Positions 42,580-54,690 of a stretch of 64,000 bases of DNA are shown here, piece after piece; positions within the stretch are counted from its first letter, which is position 1; every line of letters starts with the position of its first letter. The translations under genes and the position numbers were made by a program. The stretch comes from Ligula intestinalis (Eukaryota; Platyhelminthes; Cestoda; Diphyllobothriidea; Diphyllobothriidae). The notes under the pieces are model-generated. The model had not been told where the DNA came from. It searched no databases and saw nothing but the letters and a program-made list of their open reading frames with translations. The stretch lies in the NCBI GenBank assembly GCA_036362985.1, contig JAYGXS010000006.1, forward strand, positions 10,419,526 to 10,483,525, given 5' to 3'.

Positions 42580-42875
42580 CGTCGGGTGTCAATCGTCAGT
42601 CTGAAACAGCTGCCTGCCATCAATGATTAAGGGAACAAAAACAGACACAGTGACACCAGCACTGTCCCTTGTGATCGACGTACAGACTAGCGCGCGAAAG
42701 GCGGGCGGCGCGCGTGACTTATATATGGACAGGAGCGCATGTCCTGCTTGCTCGCGTGTGTGTGCCCACACTCCGTGATCGACCTAAAAATATATGCCAT
42801 CCACCAATGATAACGGAGGTCTACACAGAGGCAGGCAAGACTTTTATTAAGTATACAGATGCCTAAAGATTTGGA
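42580..42875 (-). mobile_element. Helitron 5' fragment
   Basis: In reverse complement it matches 5896-6180 of Helitron copy 1, including a segment upstream of the putative TC start at 6064. Its presence makes the 5' border of the family ambiguous. Confidence 0.6.
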
Positions 42876-42956
42876 TCTAGATATGTTATTGCGTTCATTG
42901 GCTCTCAAAAAGAGGAAGATAAAGAAGGGACGGGTTCGTGGACCAAATTATATTTG

Positions 42957-43005
42957 GACTGACGTTTCCAAAGCACACTCGCTTCCATCGTTAGAGCACC
43001 ATGCT
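42957..43005 (-). ncRNA. Penelope-type hammerhead, one core change
   Basis: On the minus strand CTAACGA (42994-42988; G to A in the core), stem II GGAAGC-GAGTGT-GCTTTG, GAAACGTC with minimal stem III ACGT and a GUC site. It belongs to a Penelope tail fragment reaching to about 43300. Confidence 0.5.
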
Positions 43006-43435
43006 TAGTCTTCCCTGGGCCTTGAGCGATTGCGCCTTGCCACCGATCGTGCATTGTACCCGTGTTTCCTGCACATGTGTTCACCTGCCGGTTGGCTCCA
43101 ACGTGTTTGCTGCCGACCAATGTCGGGCCCATGCCTCATTTCCTCTCTGCGTCACTATCGTGTTTGCCCCAGCGCCGTTCTCCTCCTCGCCAGGTGGTCG
43201 ATCGATCGGCCGTTAGTTTTTGCTCGCTGTCCTGTTGGCTTCACGTTCGTGTGCGTAAGAATGCACGTCGCGCCGGTCGCTGCCACCTTCCTTCTCCGTG
43301 GATGTTGGAGTGCCGTCCAACAAGCAGTCCACGCACAAGAAGGCAATTAACGTTAATTGTCGCTGTATGCTTGCAGTAATGACTGTATCCTTTAAATACT
43401 GCAAACGTCTGCGCATACATAACCTTTCTTCTACT

Positions 43436-43480
43436 CATGTCTCTGATGACGAATCCGCGACGGCTATCGAAACGTCAGGC
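43436..43480 (+). ncRNA. Penelope-type hammerhead, stem II decayed
   Basis: CTGATGA (43443-43449) and GAAACGTC with a GUC site. Stem I GTCT/AGGC pairs, but stem II has three mismatches of seven. Confidence 0.45.
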
Positions 43481-43507
43481 GAATAAACATATTGTCCCAG
43501 CGATCGA

Positions 43508-43541
43508 TTCTTCTTCTTCTTCTTCTTCTTCTTCTTCTTCT
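43508..43541. repeat. (TTC)n microsatellite
   Basis: Eleven TTC triplets between the two facing Penelope tails. Confidence 0.95.
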
Positions 43542-44349
43542 CAATTGCTTCCTGGGACAGGAATGTTCGCTTGTATTGGCATACCTCTCATCGCAATTTT
43601 GGCATGATTGCTTGGATGCTGGCAGCGGGCCCTTGGACTTCATAATTTGCTGTCTCGCTGTGAAATCTGGTTTATGCGCCACTCCGATCCCAAAGGTTTC
43701 TTAAATTCGTGCAGTCGCCTCTGAAATCTTTCCCTCGACGTTATCTCTTTGAAAGAAACCTTTTTTAAAAAAAAATATGGATGACCACGTATAGGCACTA
43801 ACAGGATTGCATTTGTTTCGAAGAGACAGAAACTAGCACGAGGGAGGGAGGGGTTGTTAGTTACGTAAAAAATAGACTGTCTGCTACAGAAAGCGACAAA
43901 ATGTTTGCATACAGAATCAAAGCTACCTGGTTTACTAAAGATTACATAGTTTTCATGTTCTGATCGCCTACTGAGTGACTCTGAGGATCACGAACTCGCT
44001 GAAGAGCACGGATGAGGTGCAATAGCTACCTCTCATAGACCTGAGTAATAACGTGGTACATCACTGGGACTTTTTAATATTTAGGCAAAAATTCCCATTT
44101 CGTTTACGATTAAAAAGTCGTGTTGGCAAACAGCTGTTTTCGGTCATTCACTTCAGGCTGTTACAGTGACATGGAAAAGTAGGCGACGAAAGCTGGCATT
44201 TCGGTACAGTTCTAATATAGTTCTTGGGCTGGGGGGTAGGGGGGTAATTAGTCATCTCGTGGTTCCCTCGTCTCCTGCTAGGCGGAATCAGCATGCCAAG
44301 GACGTTGGGTTGTCACGCGTGTGGAACGGGGGAGGGACGTTCCCACTAT

Positions 44350-45012
44350 CTACGTCATACGTGCAGCGGGCTCTCTGTGACTGTGAGCAGCATGGTCGCA
44401 CTGCGTGTTCTCTGTGGCTGTGGGTAGTATGGTTTCGGGCTGCGTAGCTTCTGACGTCGTGGCTTCTGGGGGTGCGGGATCCTTGTATGCGGTCGGCCAC
44501 GGGAGGGAGACGGCATGTACCAGCGTCTTTTGACAGCAGAGAGCGGGTTTTGCTAAACGAATTGCCACTGCCTCAGCTGTGGCTAGCACTCGTTTACGCA
44601 GGCCTTTAGAGTAGAGCGTGGGTGCCTGGTATATGACCAGAAATGCCTCTCTCGCGTAAACTTGGTGATTTGTATCGATCAGGTGTGCGAGGATTGAGCT
44701 TGAGATCGATCGATTTTCCCCTTTACCTAACCAGGCTGGTATGTGTTCGCGTATCCTCTTCTCCAGACGTCTCGTTGTTCGGCCGATATATCCCGCCTCA
44801 CAGGAGCAGGTGAAGGAATAAATGCACATGGAAGTGGCCTGTAGCGGTAGTCTGTCTTTAACCCCCATCCGCAGAAGGGGAGAGTTTGTGAAGAACATGC
44901 GTAAGTTAGCCGCCGGGAAAGCACTCGTGACTGCTGTCCTTAGATGTCGTCTTACTAGTTCGCTTGCTGCATCTCTGCAGTCTTTTGACAGCAGAGAGCG
45001 GGTTGTGCTCAA
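44350..45012 (-). pseudogene. Divergent GIY-YIG endonuclease of a second Penelope-like lineage
   Basis: An open frame of 220 codons encodes CIYSFTCSCEAGYIGRT.R.L..RI.EHIP.WL, a canonical GIY-YIG core with a CSC insertion, followed by a HLIDTNH block and a Thr/Pro-rich tail. It is clearly different from the other Penelope copies here and resembles the endonuclease of another Penelope clade. No reverse transcriptase is recognisable upstream (to the right). Its frame is unusually intact for this window. Confidence 0.7.
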
Positions 45013-45031
45013 CGAATTTCCACTGCCTCAG
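44525..45031. repeat. 52-bp direct repeat in and beside the GIY-YIG frame
   Basis: 44525-44576 and 44980-45031 match at all but a few positions (GTCTTTTGACAGCAGAGAGC start, CCTCAG end), 455 bp apart. Confidence 0.8.
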
Positions 45032-45039
45032 TGCCTGAA

Positions 45040-48000
45040 CAGACCACCAGTGAGCATGAATAGTTGGTATAGTAACTTCGACCAGAATGACCGAAATGAA
45101 GAACATTAAATGGGAAGCAGCTTCTTCCTGCAATGTATTGAAGGAGGTAAAGCCGACTCCTTTCATCGTATGTTACCTTTTTTTCTGGAATCGTTATGAG
45201 TTTTCAAGTTGCTGCGACTCCGGTTTTAGTGATTATGGTAGAGGCGGATCCTGGAGCCGATCTGGAGAGCTCGCAGTCTGCCGGATCAAAGAAGAGAATA
45301 GAGGGAGCTCGATTACCATCTGAATACTTCAAGTCAATGTTTACAATTTGTTTTGTTCGCTCACGTTTCAATAAGCACTTGTTTACAACCATCCTCTACT
45401 AACCGCCTGTGTGTAGAATATTTAATCGGTGCGTAGAAAAGAAGCAGGCTTACATAACCTGCCGAAGTAAGTGTGGTGGGTTTTAATGGCCTCGCCACCA
45501 TATTGTTTGTAATAAATCTATCGGGATACCAATTTTCGCGAAGCAGGTCCTGGACCTTCCAAGCCTCCCCCCCACCTTGATACTGCCTGCTGAGCAGAAT
45601 TTTCTAGAACGTTGCGCCAAGCAACGGACTAGATTGCTCTTCGGTTGGATGCGAACAAAACAGCCGAAGTTGATATATTTTCCAGACTAGGTTTTCTTTC
45701 GATTGAGGCTACTTCAGACGCTACCATTTAGGCCCTAGGAGGGCGTCTAAGAGGAACAGCGATCCTGCCGTTTTCACTTTAATGGACTGATGTGCTCGAC
45801 TGACAGAATGTTTCTACGTGGCAAACTGAACTCTTCCGTGGTCACTCTCTCTTCCCCCTTCCTCTCTTAAACGGTTCCGCCTAACTCTCACCGATGCTTA
45901 ACCAGCTGTCATTTACCCGTCCTCTTTTATTCACAACCAACTTTTATGAAAAGACGAATATTACTAGTAGAACGTCATAACTTTCAACCCGCCACCATAT
46001 AAATGCAGTGGCCCGAGGAGTATTTGTTGAAATCACGTGCACATCTGCCAGCGGGTATTGTAAACATAAAGCCAGTTTCTCAGTTTATTTGGTGAGGGTA
46101 ACAGGCAATGTCTTTGAAAGCCCCATCGTTTAAAGACCGGTGCGTATGTACATCTGTACATGGATACATAACAATAGTCACTATTAAAATACTATTAACA
46201 AACGATGAGTAGCATTGTTTTTACAAATAACTCTGGAGTCATTTATTGGATCATTCAAATAGTTGTTAAGTCCTTACTGCAGGTTTCCCATGCGAACGCT
46301 TGTCCTATTTTAATGTTATCGGTAAGCACGACTTTCAAGTAGTCTTCTCTCCTCATACAATAATGGACATAGGTTGAAAGTACTGATCACTCGAGAATGG
46401 AACTCTCAGATACTCCAATCACAGTTGGCACTGACATTGATTTCGTATTGTCAATGCAAACAGGCTGTGATCGGCCCGTCAAGAAGTTTTCTGTCAACTT
46501 CTACAGGCTTCCCCTTTTCGCAGATTCTGGGACCTTTTAGAATATAGGCTGATCCAGTGAAAGGTACAGAAGTTGCACTATCTCATGAAATCCAACGATT
46601 TTTAAAAGTAACTTCCTCTTACTCAAACGCAGCCCAAGCTGTGGCCCCCAAAGTCTTACAGCAATTAAGTAATGATCGTTCTTCACAATAGGGCGTATTA
46701 TGATTTATGAAGGAATATGACGTTTTATAGAAACACCAGCTTTTGTAAGAAAAGTGGAAAATTCCGAAGAAGTGGAAATCAGGCGTACTAGGTAAACTTA
46801 AGTTTTACATCTAAAGGAAGCCCGTTCATGCAAAACCACCGGGTAAATAAAGCAGTACAAGTAAAGTTACATTGGAAAATAATTTTGTTCAGTTTTCGAA
46901 TAAATATGCTTCCATATTACGTGCAATATAATGAATAGCTGTTACCGAAGAGCCTAAATTTGGAGTATGTATTCTAACACGTTTTCATGAGAACTGCTAG
47001 TTTTTCGTTCGTTTGTGCATCGCTTGACTTATGTTGGACTAAGGCAACCACGTTTTCACTTGATTTGCCCCATTGGAATATCACAGGAGTAATATATTGC
47101 TTAAGCTCACTTGCAGACATGCCAGTCAGTGACTAATAAATGTAAATCGAATTGTCGGGAACAATTGTGAACGTACCATTTTTTGTGCACTAAGAGTAAT
47201 TGCCTTCCACCATATTTTTTGTAATCATTTCGATATTTCGATTACGAAGATGTTCAGATCTTCCATGAAATTCTAATCAAGACATTACAATTTTCACTGG
47301 CTTTAGGCAATTGGCCATAAATAATGAGTATATTCTATGTGCTCACCAAAACCTACAAAATAAGATAAATCTTGAAAGCTTTTACATAAATAACCAGCTT
47401 TTAAACATGTTTTTCTTATGCAGCTGTCTTTGTGTGTCATAGTTTCAGAACCACCCAATCATGTGAAGTCATCGCCGAGAAAAATGAACGTCCACTACAA
47501 AAGTCCCGAATAAAAATGCTCAAGATTGATTTAGAAAAATTCTACAAAAAGTTAACGCTTGAAAAAAGCTTTCCTTATATATTTTGGCGTTTGATGTCTG
47601 CTTACTTTAATTTTTTTGATGATAAAGTCAAGGTCAGAATGGGAAATTTTGACCAGTGGTTTGATTTCCTTAACAGTTAGGGATATCTCTTCTGTTAAAA
47701 ATGAAAGAGCTAAATGTTCTATCTAAAACGGAACAGTTTTCAGCATACTTGGTTACTTCTAGACTAAGTTCTACCATAACAAATACAAAGCAGAGTGGCA
47801 ATAATATCAACGGTGATTTTGGAAAAACTCTATCGCAATGTCCCGTGACAACACACTCAACTGTGTGTTATGTTAACTGTCTTCAACTTTATATTGACTG
47901 CACAATCGATTTATTTACTATATACTTATATATTCCTTATTCGCATTCCTTGTCTACTGTATGTATAAATTTATATATACAGTATAAATTTTTATATGGG

Positions 48001-49000
48001 GTTAGGCAAGTAACAGCCTTAAAAGTTTATGTTTCAATTTAACGGTAAAAAGCTTTGCACAATAGTATTTTTTAAACTTAATTGGCTCTTCTTTTTCCAA
48101 AAATAAAGCATAACCTTATAATAATGCAAACCTTACTTTCATGGAAGCAAAACAAAATTTTCCATTTTGTGAACAGATATAACTAAACAGTTCCGGCTCC
48201 TCATGAGTGTCCTTTTATAGTCCAACATGCACTAACAAGAAGCTGTTTTCCGCAAAGTCTAGTAGCATAGGAAATTTCTCGGATATCAATTAACGCTGAA
48301 TTTCATGCATTTTCGCCACTATTTTCTCCCAGTATACTGATCCGAACAAAATAGAATTCTAATAAACATCATTTTGCACCTCGAGCCAACCAAATGAACT
48401 AAATAACCAACCTCAACTGTGTGTTAAGTTCCCCAGTCTCCAACCTACTGTACCAAACAGGACTGCTTTCATCCAAAATCGTGTCGGCAAGGGTTTCTCT
48501 AATTCAAATAACTTAATGGCACACAGACAATCCTTGAAGCGCAGGTGTCGCACAGATATCCAGATTTTCTAGATCATCGACAGAATCGAGAGGATGAGCT
48601 TTGGTGAATTTGGAAGTTATATTTGTTAGCGCCAGAACGGCACTGAAGGAACGACATTTGGAGGCCCTCTTTCGTCAGTTGCCAGATACGGATAAAATAA
48701 AGTGCCATTTAATAATAATAAGGTTTATTTGTAGAGCACATCTTTGGTGCCGTCAAAACTAAGATTAAGGAGCCATTTTCCGCACGACTGTTGCAGTCGA
48801 AGCGAGTGTATCATATCCTCCGGGATTTTTATCTTTTATTGTGCCACTAGCACAGCTAAAAATTAAAAAAAAATTGTAGTCGTTTTATGCAACCAAAAGC
48901 AAATGCGGCTTCCGAAGAAACCGTAGCATTGGTAACATGATCTACTCCGTCCACAAATTATAAGTGCCAGGAGATCCGAACCTACACATACTAATGTTTT
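45040..49000. other. AT-rich stretch without recognisable genes
   Basis: Only short frames occur (45196-45402, 47432-47680, 47701-48042), none with a domain or convincing splice structure. I see no transposon protein remains. Confidence 0.6.
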
Positions 49001-49004
49001 AACC

Positions 49005-49400
49005 CGAAGAAAGCCTTCGAGGAGGTGATTCGTGATGGACTCTGGAAGATCATTCAGAAACTAGATTACGTGCCTAGCCTTGACTAAGACTCATGATCTG
49101 CTCTTCGCGGACGACAGCGCGCTCAACACCACGACGGAAGCCGATATGTACACACTCCGAGTTGACTAAATACGGCAGTCATGCATCAGTTATCGTCCGA
49201 CACTGAGTACAACGCATTGCTAAAAACGGCAGTCAGCTCTAAACCGTGGCCTACTTAGCCAGGCTTTCGGCCGGATGCGAGTTTCCGTATAGCATCACCA
49301 TGGTCTTTATCATGACAAGGCACGCAAAATGTAGAAAGCTGACATTCAGATAGCAGTTCTGCAGGCGGCGGACACCCGCCCCCCCCTAAACTAACGAAGC
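49005..49400 (+). mobile_element. LINE reverse transcriptase relic with internal deletions
   Basis: Broken frames match a non-LTR reverse transcriptase: KKAFEEVIRDGLWKI, then directly LLFADDSALNTTTEADM (FADD catalytic box), then HQLSSDTEYNA and a degenerate ..YLAR.S...SVWHHHG segment. The spacing shows that ~100 codons are missing between the first two blocks. Confidence 0.65.
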
Positions 49401-50090
49401 CACGAAATTTTGCCTCAGGTGGCCCAGTAACAATAGAGCTGAGGCTGCCAGACAGGGAGGGACTCTAACGGAGGAAAATCATCGTCCACGCTGTGCTGAG
49501 ACAATTTAAACGGGGACTGAGCGCCAACCTTTTGAGGATGGACGACGGAGGATTGCCCAAATGTATCTTCAAAGTAAAGTGAGGATGACAAATACGCCTT
49601 AAAGAGAACGTGAGAACTTTCCACAAGGATCTACGAGTTAATTCGTAGACCGAGCGGCCTAGAGAAGATCCTGCTGTCTCCAAAAATGCCTCTGCAGCAA
49701 TCGGTGATCACGCTCCGAATACCTCGCTATTGACCACCAGCATCATCCGTGCCACAATTCTCGTGAGGGCTACATCCTCTCCCATTCCTACCACCATGGA
49801 GGACACTAATTACACCACCTCAATCAGTACCATCTCAGTCACCAGTATATTGGGCCCGATCTCAATTTGTCCGCATCAAATCACGCATCCCCTAGTTGGT
49901 CACCTGCGAATTCATCACACGGAGACCAGAAGTATCCGACCCCGCTGGCCTCACTGTCCACACATATTCAATCACAGCATGGTTTTAATCGGGCATATGC
50001 GCATCCAGGACACCTAAATTCATCACAGTATAAGTGCACCAAGTCCACACTGCAAATCCGACAAGTCACCTATCTCCGACATTATCAATT

Positions 50091-50116
50091 GATGATGATG
50101 ATGATGATGATGATGA
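50091..50116. repeat. (ATG)n microsatellite
   Basis: Eight GAT/ATG triplets. Confidence 0.9.
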
Positions 50117-50275
50117 GAACTTTATTTTGATGATAATATCAAACTTTCAGCAAAAAATGGCTCCATTCACGGAGAGCAAGAACTTAAGTAATTTAAAGGG
50201 TCCAAAAACTCAAGAGTAAACGGTCAAACATCACAGAAAACTTAAAGGAAGAAGTCGACACGGTTACCACATCAG

Positions 50276-50480
50276 TTATGGAGTCAGATCGGCCTTCAGC
50301 TTTTCAATTTCCGCTTGTTCACACGTGAGGAAGCGTGCTAAGAATGGGAGTATCGAGTTCTGGTAGGCTGATGTACGACATGTCATATGTCGGAAGTTTC
50401 GGCGCGTCGTACGAAAAGACTTCGCAGCCATTAGTTCGGAGTGGAGAGGGTGAGTGTCATCACTAAGAATACGGTCCACG
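50276..50480 (-). mobile_element. LINE ORF2 C-terminal fragment
   Basis: A minus-strand frame has HPLHSEL..KSFRTTRRN...CRTSAYQNSILPFLARFL, the usual end of CR1/Jockey-like ORF2 proteins (a Pro-Leu-His block, then a CRT..Y..S..P..I.LL block), with a stop. Confidence 0.6.
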
Positions 50481-51227
50481 AAATTCTTGACCGTTTTGAA
50501 ATGTCGCTAAATTATAAGGTCAGCTAAAAAGCATAGGAATAGCCGGCAGCTGAAGAGAGCATGCGGAGAATACGTTTAATAATAATAAAGTCTTTTTTGA
50601 GTAGTGCTGGAAAGGAGAGCAGTAAGGAATGAGAGGGAGGATACAAGCGTGGTGAAGAGTAGCAGCATCAGCATTTCCTGACCGCAAATACACGTCGGCT
50701 CGGTCAGTCGCTTGCGAACCCAGCGCACTGACTGGTGAACGCGTGATGGGAGCACCAACCAAAACTCGTCACAGTCGCCCCCGATCATCACACCATCTAC
50801 ACGCATACAATTAGCACATGAACCCGCCCGGCCAAATGCGTATCTATTACTACCTTTGGTAAGTCAATTCTAACCTCCCGCTTGTTTTTCTTTTAAGCAC
50901 TGCCAACTCAGTGCATGCTGTATGTAAAGTGGCCAATGAATGACAGTGGGAATCAGAGGGCGCTGACTCCCTCGACTCCTTGTGTGTATGTCAAGGGGCC
51001 AGGTCATGCTATGGAGCATGCAGACGGGTCCGCCGGCACCGTCATCCAATGCACCCATCCCGCCTAAGGCGAACATTCACTTGAGCGGTGGGGGAGAGTG
51101 AGTTCGACCCTCAGTGCATTTCTTTGCTCCCTAACAAATCTGATACGTTTGAAGCTATCACGGTGCACTGAAATTCTTGGCTTGGAGGGGTGTCAAGTGA
51201 TGAGATAACTCGGACACCGCAGTCAAC

Positions 51228-51560
51228 CTAGTGTATCTTGTGTGCCATAGCCCATTGCTGGATCAGGAGTCCCCACCGGAATCCAAACTGGCAGTAATTT
51301 GAAGATGGAGAAAAGTCGAGGACTCGACTGGTTGAGCCAAAGGTCCATGGGGGTGAGTTGAGTGCCTGGCCGGGAACTGCAGGCGAACAGATGCTGACAG
51401 TCATGTGGAGAAGCGTCGCAGACGGGACAGCAGTCGGGTTGAGCCGATGTTGGTACTGGCGTAGGACCATTGAGTAGCCACTGCGTAGTTGAGCCAGAGT
51501 ACAGCGAGAGACCCTCGGGAGATGTTGTGTGTCTTGTTGTGTGGAGCGGCTTACTGTAGG
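51228..51560 (-). mobile_element. LINE ORF2 terminal zinc-finger fragment
   Basis: In the minus-strand frame beginning near 51560: a WL.NGPTPVPTS block, then CCPVCDASPHDCQHLFAC..RPGTQLTPMDLWL and a final ~25 residues before TGA. The C-C-PHD-HLF-C motif followed by LTP.DLW is the end of a Jockey-like LINE ORF2. Confidence 0.7.
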
Positions 51561-52559
51561 CTAAAAGTCAGGGTGCAATGGCTCATCCTTAATGCGGCCC
51601 TTATGGCGCCCCTACATACCTGGGTGGTGTTGTCGTGGCGCGTGTTTGCGCACACCGTCTGTGTCCTCCTCCATTTCCCGTCTTATCGACGATTGACTTG
51701 ACACCGGGACCCGGTGTGGGAGTGGTGAGAGAGTGTAGTAGATACAACTATACTCACCACGTCTGCCGTCAGCTTAATGAAGCTCGTGGTGGACATCGTC
51801 GAACCGCTACCTGTGGTAATTCAAATCACATCACCGCACCTCCTCACCAGCAGATGCACCACACACCACCCTGTACCACACAACACTATACGATCACGGA
51901 AGGGGTGCCTCGGAGGTCGCTGGAGTGTGCCCACTGGCTCTATGGCACGCAACCGCATGCATGTGGCACGGGCAGACCGACTGTTTAACTTAGTCAGCCA
52001 CTGTGCCCACCCTCAGAATTAGGTCAGACTGTTAGAAGGCACTTAACGGACAGCTAGCAGTGAGCTAGCATAGAGGTAGCGAGCGCGCTCACGACAGGCT
52101 ATCAATCGGCCTACAGGAGACGAAGCATACTGACAGGTAATCAATCAATAATTTAAAATTCAAGCTACTGTCAGCCGAGAGTCACCAGCCAATCGTGCCA
52201 CTAGCCACGCCAGCATAGAAGCTGATTGGCCCGATGGACATAGTTTACATGCGTTTGCTGCTCTAAATATGTTATACCTTTTGCACTCAAAGACTTCTGC
52301 TTTTGCCCCTTTCTTGTCGTGTTCTTCCTTGGGAGACGCACAGGAGGCGTGATTGGGTGGTGACACCTCGGCCTTGGCTACCGTTACAACAGAGACCGAC
52401 TCCGATTTGTGTAGGGGAGAAGAATAAGGTTGACTATCACAGCATAGTACTCGCTATATAGAAATCTGACGCGCTTGCAGCTACTATAATTCGCTAAAAG
52501 TTATGATTAGAAAGGTTGCTAACTGCCGCAATTACTCTATCTTCTTCTTAGGACACATT

Positions 52560-52680
52560 CAGACTGTAATGGGTCCTAATACAAGCAAACACACGAGTCC
52601 CAGGAAGTAATTGAGAAGTAGAAGACAACTCGATCGCTGGGACACTATCAGCGTGTTGAGACGCACTGCCGTGAACCGGA
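52560..52680. mobile_element. Facing Penelope tails
   Basis: A short forward tail (..AAGCAAACAC.CGAGTCCCAGG, about 52570-52600) meets a reversed tail (TCGATCGCTGGGACA..., about 52630-52660) across ~25 bases rich in AGAAG. The same arrangement as at 43490-43560, in the opposite orientation. Confidence 0.5.
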
Positions 52681-52689
52681 AGATAAATT

Positions 52690-53500
52690 TGCTGTGGAAC
52701 AATATCTTCGACGGGTTTTCAGAGGAAATGGCTACCCGCGCAACTTCGTCAACCGGTGCTTGCGTAAACGAGATGGCCAACAAAGTCACACGGACCCCAA
52801 AATTTGGCGAGCGATCCCGTACGTCAAAAACATATTGGAGGCTGTCGGCCACCTTCTCGCACCACTTGGAGCTGGAGTCGCACACAGACCGAAAGCAACC
52901 ATAAGGCGTCAGATCATGAAACCGAAAGACTCACTGCCACGGAAAGAAATATCTGGAGTCATCTACAGGATCTGGTGCAGTTACGGGCAAAGCACCTATG
53001 TCGGAGAAACTGACGGGCTTCTCAAGACGCGAATTGCCTAACACGCGGCAGCAGTGCGGCGAAATGCCAATTCCCGAGTTGCGGCTCATTCGACGAGACC
53101 CGGCCACACATTCAAATTTGATGAGGCCGAAATTCTCGCAAGAGTTGACAATCGGGTGTGCCGAGAATTACTTGAGTCACGGTTTACGGGCCTCAAATCC
53201 ATCAACAAGTGCAACGATTTGCCCAATCCATATTCAGTGCAGACTAAATTTGGCCAAAGCAAATCGCCGCTTGGAGAACAGACAGGCCGCCACATCATCT
53301 TATGCCAACACCGGATATTCATTGCTGAGGCAACGAATCAGCGCACAGTCAAGGCATTTACCGATTTTTTCTGTACGTTTAAATTTTACGATAAACGCCT
53401 GTGCACACACAAACCGTTTCTGCTACTATTCTTTGAGTATGTCTCTGATGATGATTCCTCGATGGATTTCGGAACGTCAAGCGAATAAACATATTGTCCC
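52690..53500 (+). mobile_element. Penelope-like element M: endonuclease and tail
   Basis: Frames read the pre-endonuclease linker (RGNGYPRNFVNRCLRK), the KPKD.LP..E..GVIYRIWCSYGQSTYVGE endonuclease start and the AAHS..GHTFKFDEAEILAR helix region, then a C-terminus and a tail with a degenerate hammerhead at 53438-53482. A stop interrupts after RIA. No reverse transcriptase. Confidence 0.75.
53438..53482 (+). ncRNA. Degenerate Penelope-type hammerhead
   Basis: CTGATGA (53445-53451) with a partial stem II, but GGAACGTC in place of GAAACGTC. Confidence 0.4.
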
Positions 53501-53941
53501 AGCGATCGAGTCTTCTACTTTTAATGGGTCCTTTTGAATACAGCACCTCCACCCAACTGGAATCTGAGCCACAGCCCCACCTGGTATGCAAAATCTTGGT
53601 CCATAGTGTGAGCGTCTGCTATGCGCAACGGTATCACGCTTAGGCGCCGCGCCAGGTACCTGCGCCCGACACCACTTCCGGTACTTGTGACCTTGTCATG
53701 ACATCGAGCCCTCGAGGGTACGGCAGAAGCTGTGGAGGCCTCCTAAACTAATTCACGCGCAAGTTACCTTCCCCACACCTAACATGCTGCTTGGCAGGCA
53801 GTGGAGCACATCGGCATCGACAGTCAGAACGGCACTGACGGAGTGAATCACGTATTGCCCAAATAAATTGCAAATACAAAGGAAGGAGAAGTAGATATAA
53901 TCGCTGGCGGCTGACGGTCCCCAAGCGATTTCGTGCAGCAA

Positions 53942-54690
53942 AAACGTCGCGGTGGCCGTCTTCCTACACCACTTAGAGTTGGAGGCTCACACAGGATGGA
54001 GGCAACCATAAGACCTCAGATAATGAAACCGAAAGACCCACTGTCAAGACAAGAAACTGCTGTAGTCGTCTAGAGGATCTGGTGCGGTTGCTGACAAAGC
54101 AACTACGTAGGAGAAACTGGAAGACTTTCCAAGACGTCAATTGCCAAACACATGGCAGCGATGCGGGATATGACGCTAATTTTCAAGTTGCGCCTCATTA
54201 GACGAGGCCCGGCCACACATTCAAATTTGATGAGGCCAAAATTCTTGCGAGCACTGATAATCGTGCGAGTCGTCAGTCATGGTTTACAGGGCTTCAGTCT
54301 ATAAACAAGCGCAACGACTTGCCCAATCCATATTCAGTGCTGAGGCTCGGTTTGGCCAAAGCAACTCGTGGAACACACAGGCCAACGCGTCGTCTAAAGC
54401 CTATGGCCGAGCAATCATCACACCCAATTCCACCACGTGTGATGAAAGTTCAGCAGGTCATGGCCCGCACACAGACTATCAAGCAATTAGCACACAAGTC
54501 GCCAATCATCCTCGATAGGAGAGCCGTTAATTGCTCTAAGTGTGCAGTAGCACAGTGACTATAATTTATTAAATAGCGAAACCACCTGTGTACGAGTTAC
54601 CCACTCCTGATATTGTCTCTGATGAGTAATCCACAACGGATTTCGAAACGTCGTTCGAATAAAACTCTTGTCCCATCGATCAAATCTACT
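53942..54690 (+). mobile_element. Penelope-like element N: second, 5'-truncated copy in tandem with M
   Basis: It begins abruptly inside the linker before the endonuclease, at the position matching 52835 of M. It continues through a decayed endonuclease (TRPGHTFKFDEAKILAS readable) and a longer C-terminus to 54558, then a tail with an intact hammerhead (54612-54655) and an end in CCCATCGATCAAAT. Confidence 0.75.
54612..54655 (+). ncRNA. Penelope-type hammerhead ribozyme, core intact
   Basis: CTGATGA (54619-54625), stem II GTAATCC-ACAAC-GGATTTC (six of seven pairs), GAAACGTC with minimal stem III ACGT and the GUC site ending at 54652. Stem I is short and poorly paired in this copy. Confidence 0.65.

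Larger units (their letters stand above)
43300..43735. mobile_element. Tail-to-tail pair of Penelope 3' ends around (TTC)n
   Basis: A forward Penelope tail (43300-43507, with hammerhead) ends in GTCCCAGCGATCGA. A (TTC)n tract follows (43508-43541), then the reverse complement of a related tail (TTCCTGGGAC...). This second tail leads into an endonuclease remnant on the minus strand (43735-43570, with the CQNC and ARQQIM blocks). Confidence 0.65.

Noticed and set aside
47432..48042. Two short plus-strand frames
   Set aside because: AT-rich chance frames without recognisable domains.
49730..50130. Thr/Ser/Ile-rich plus-strand frames
   Set aside because: Low-complexity composition, no motif, and no exon borders with support.
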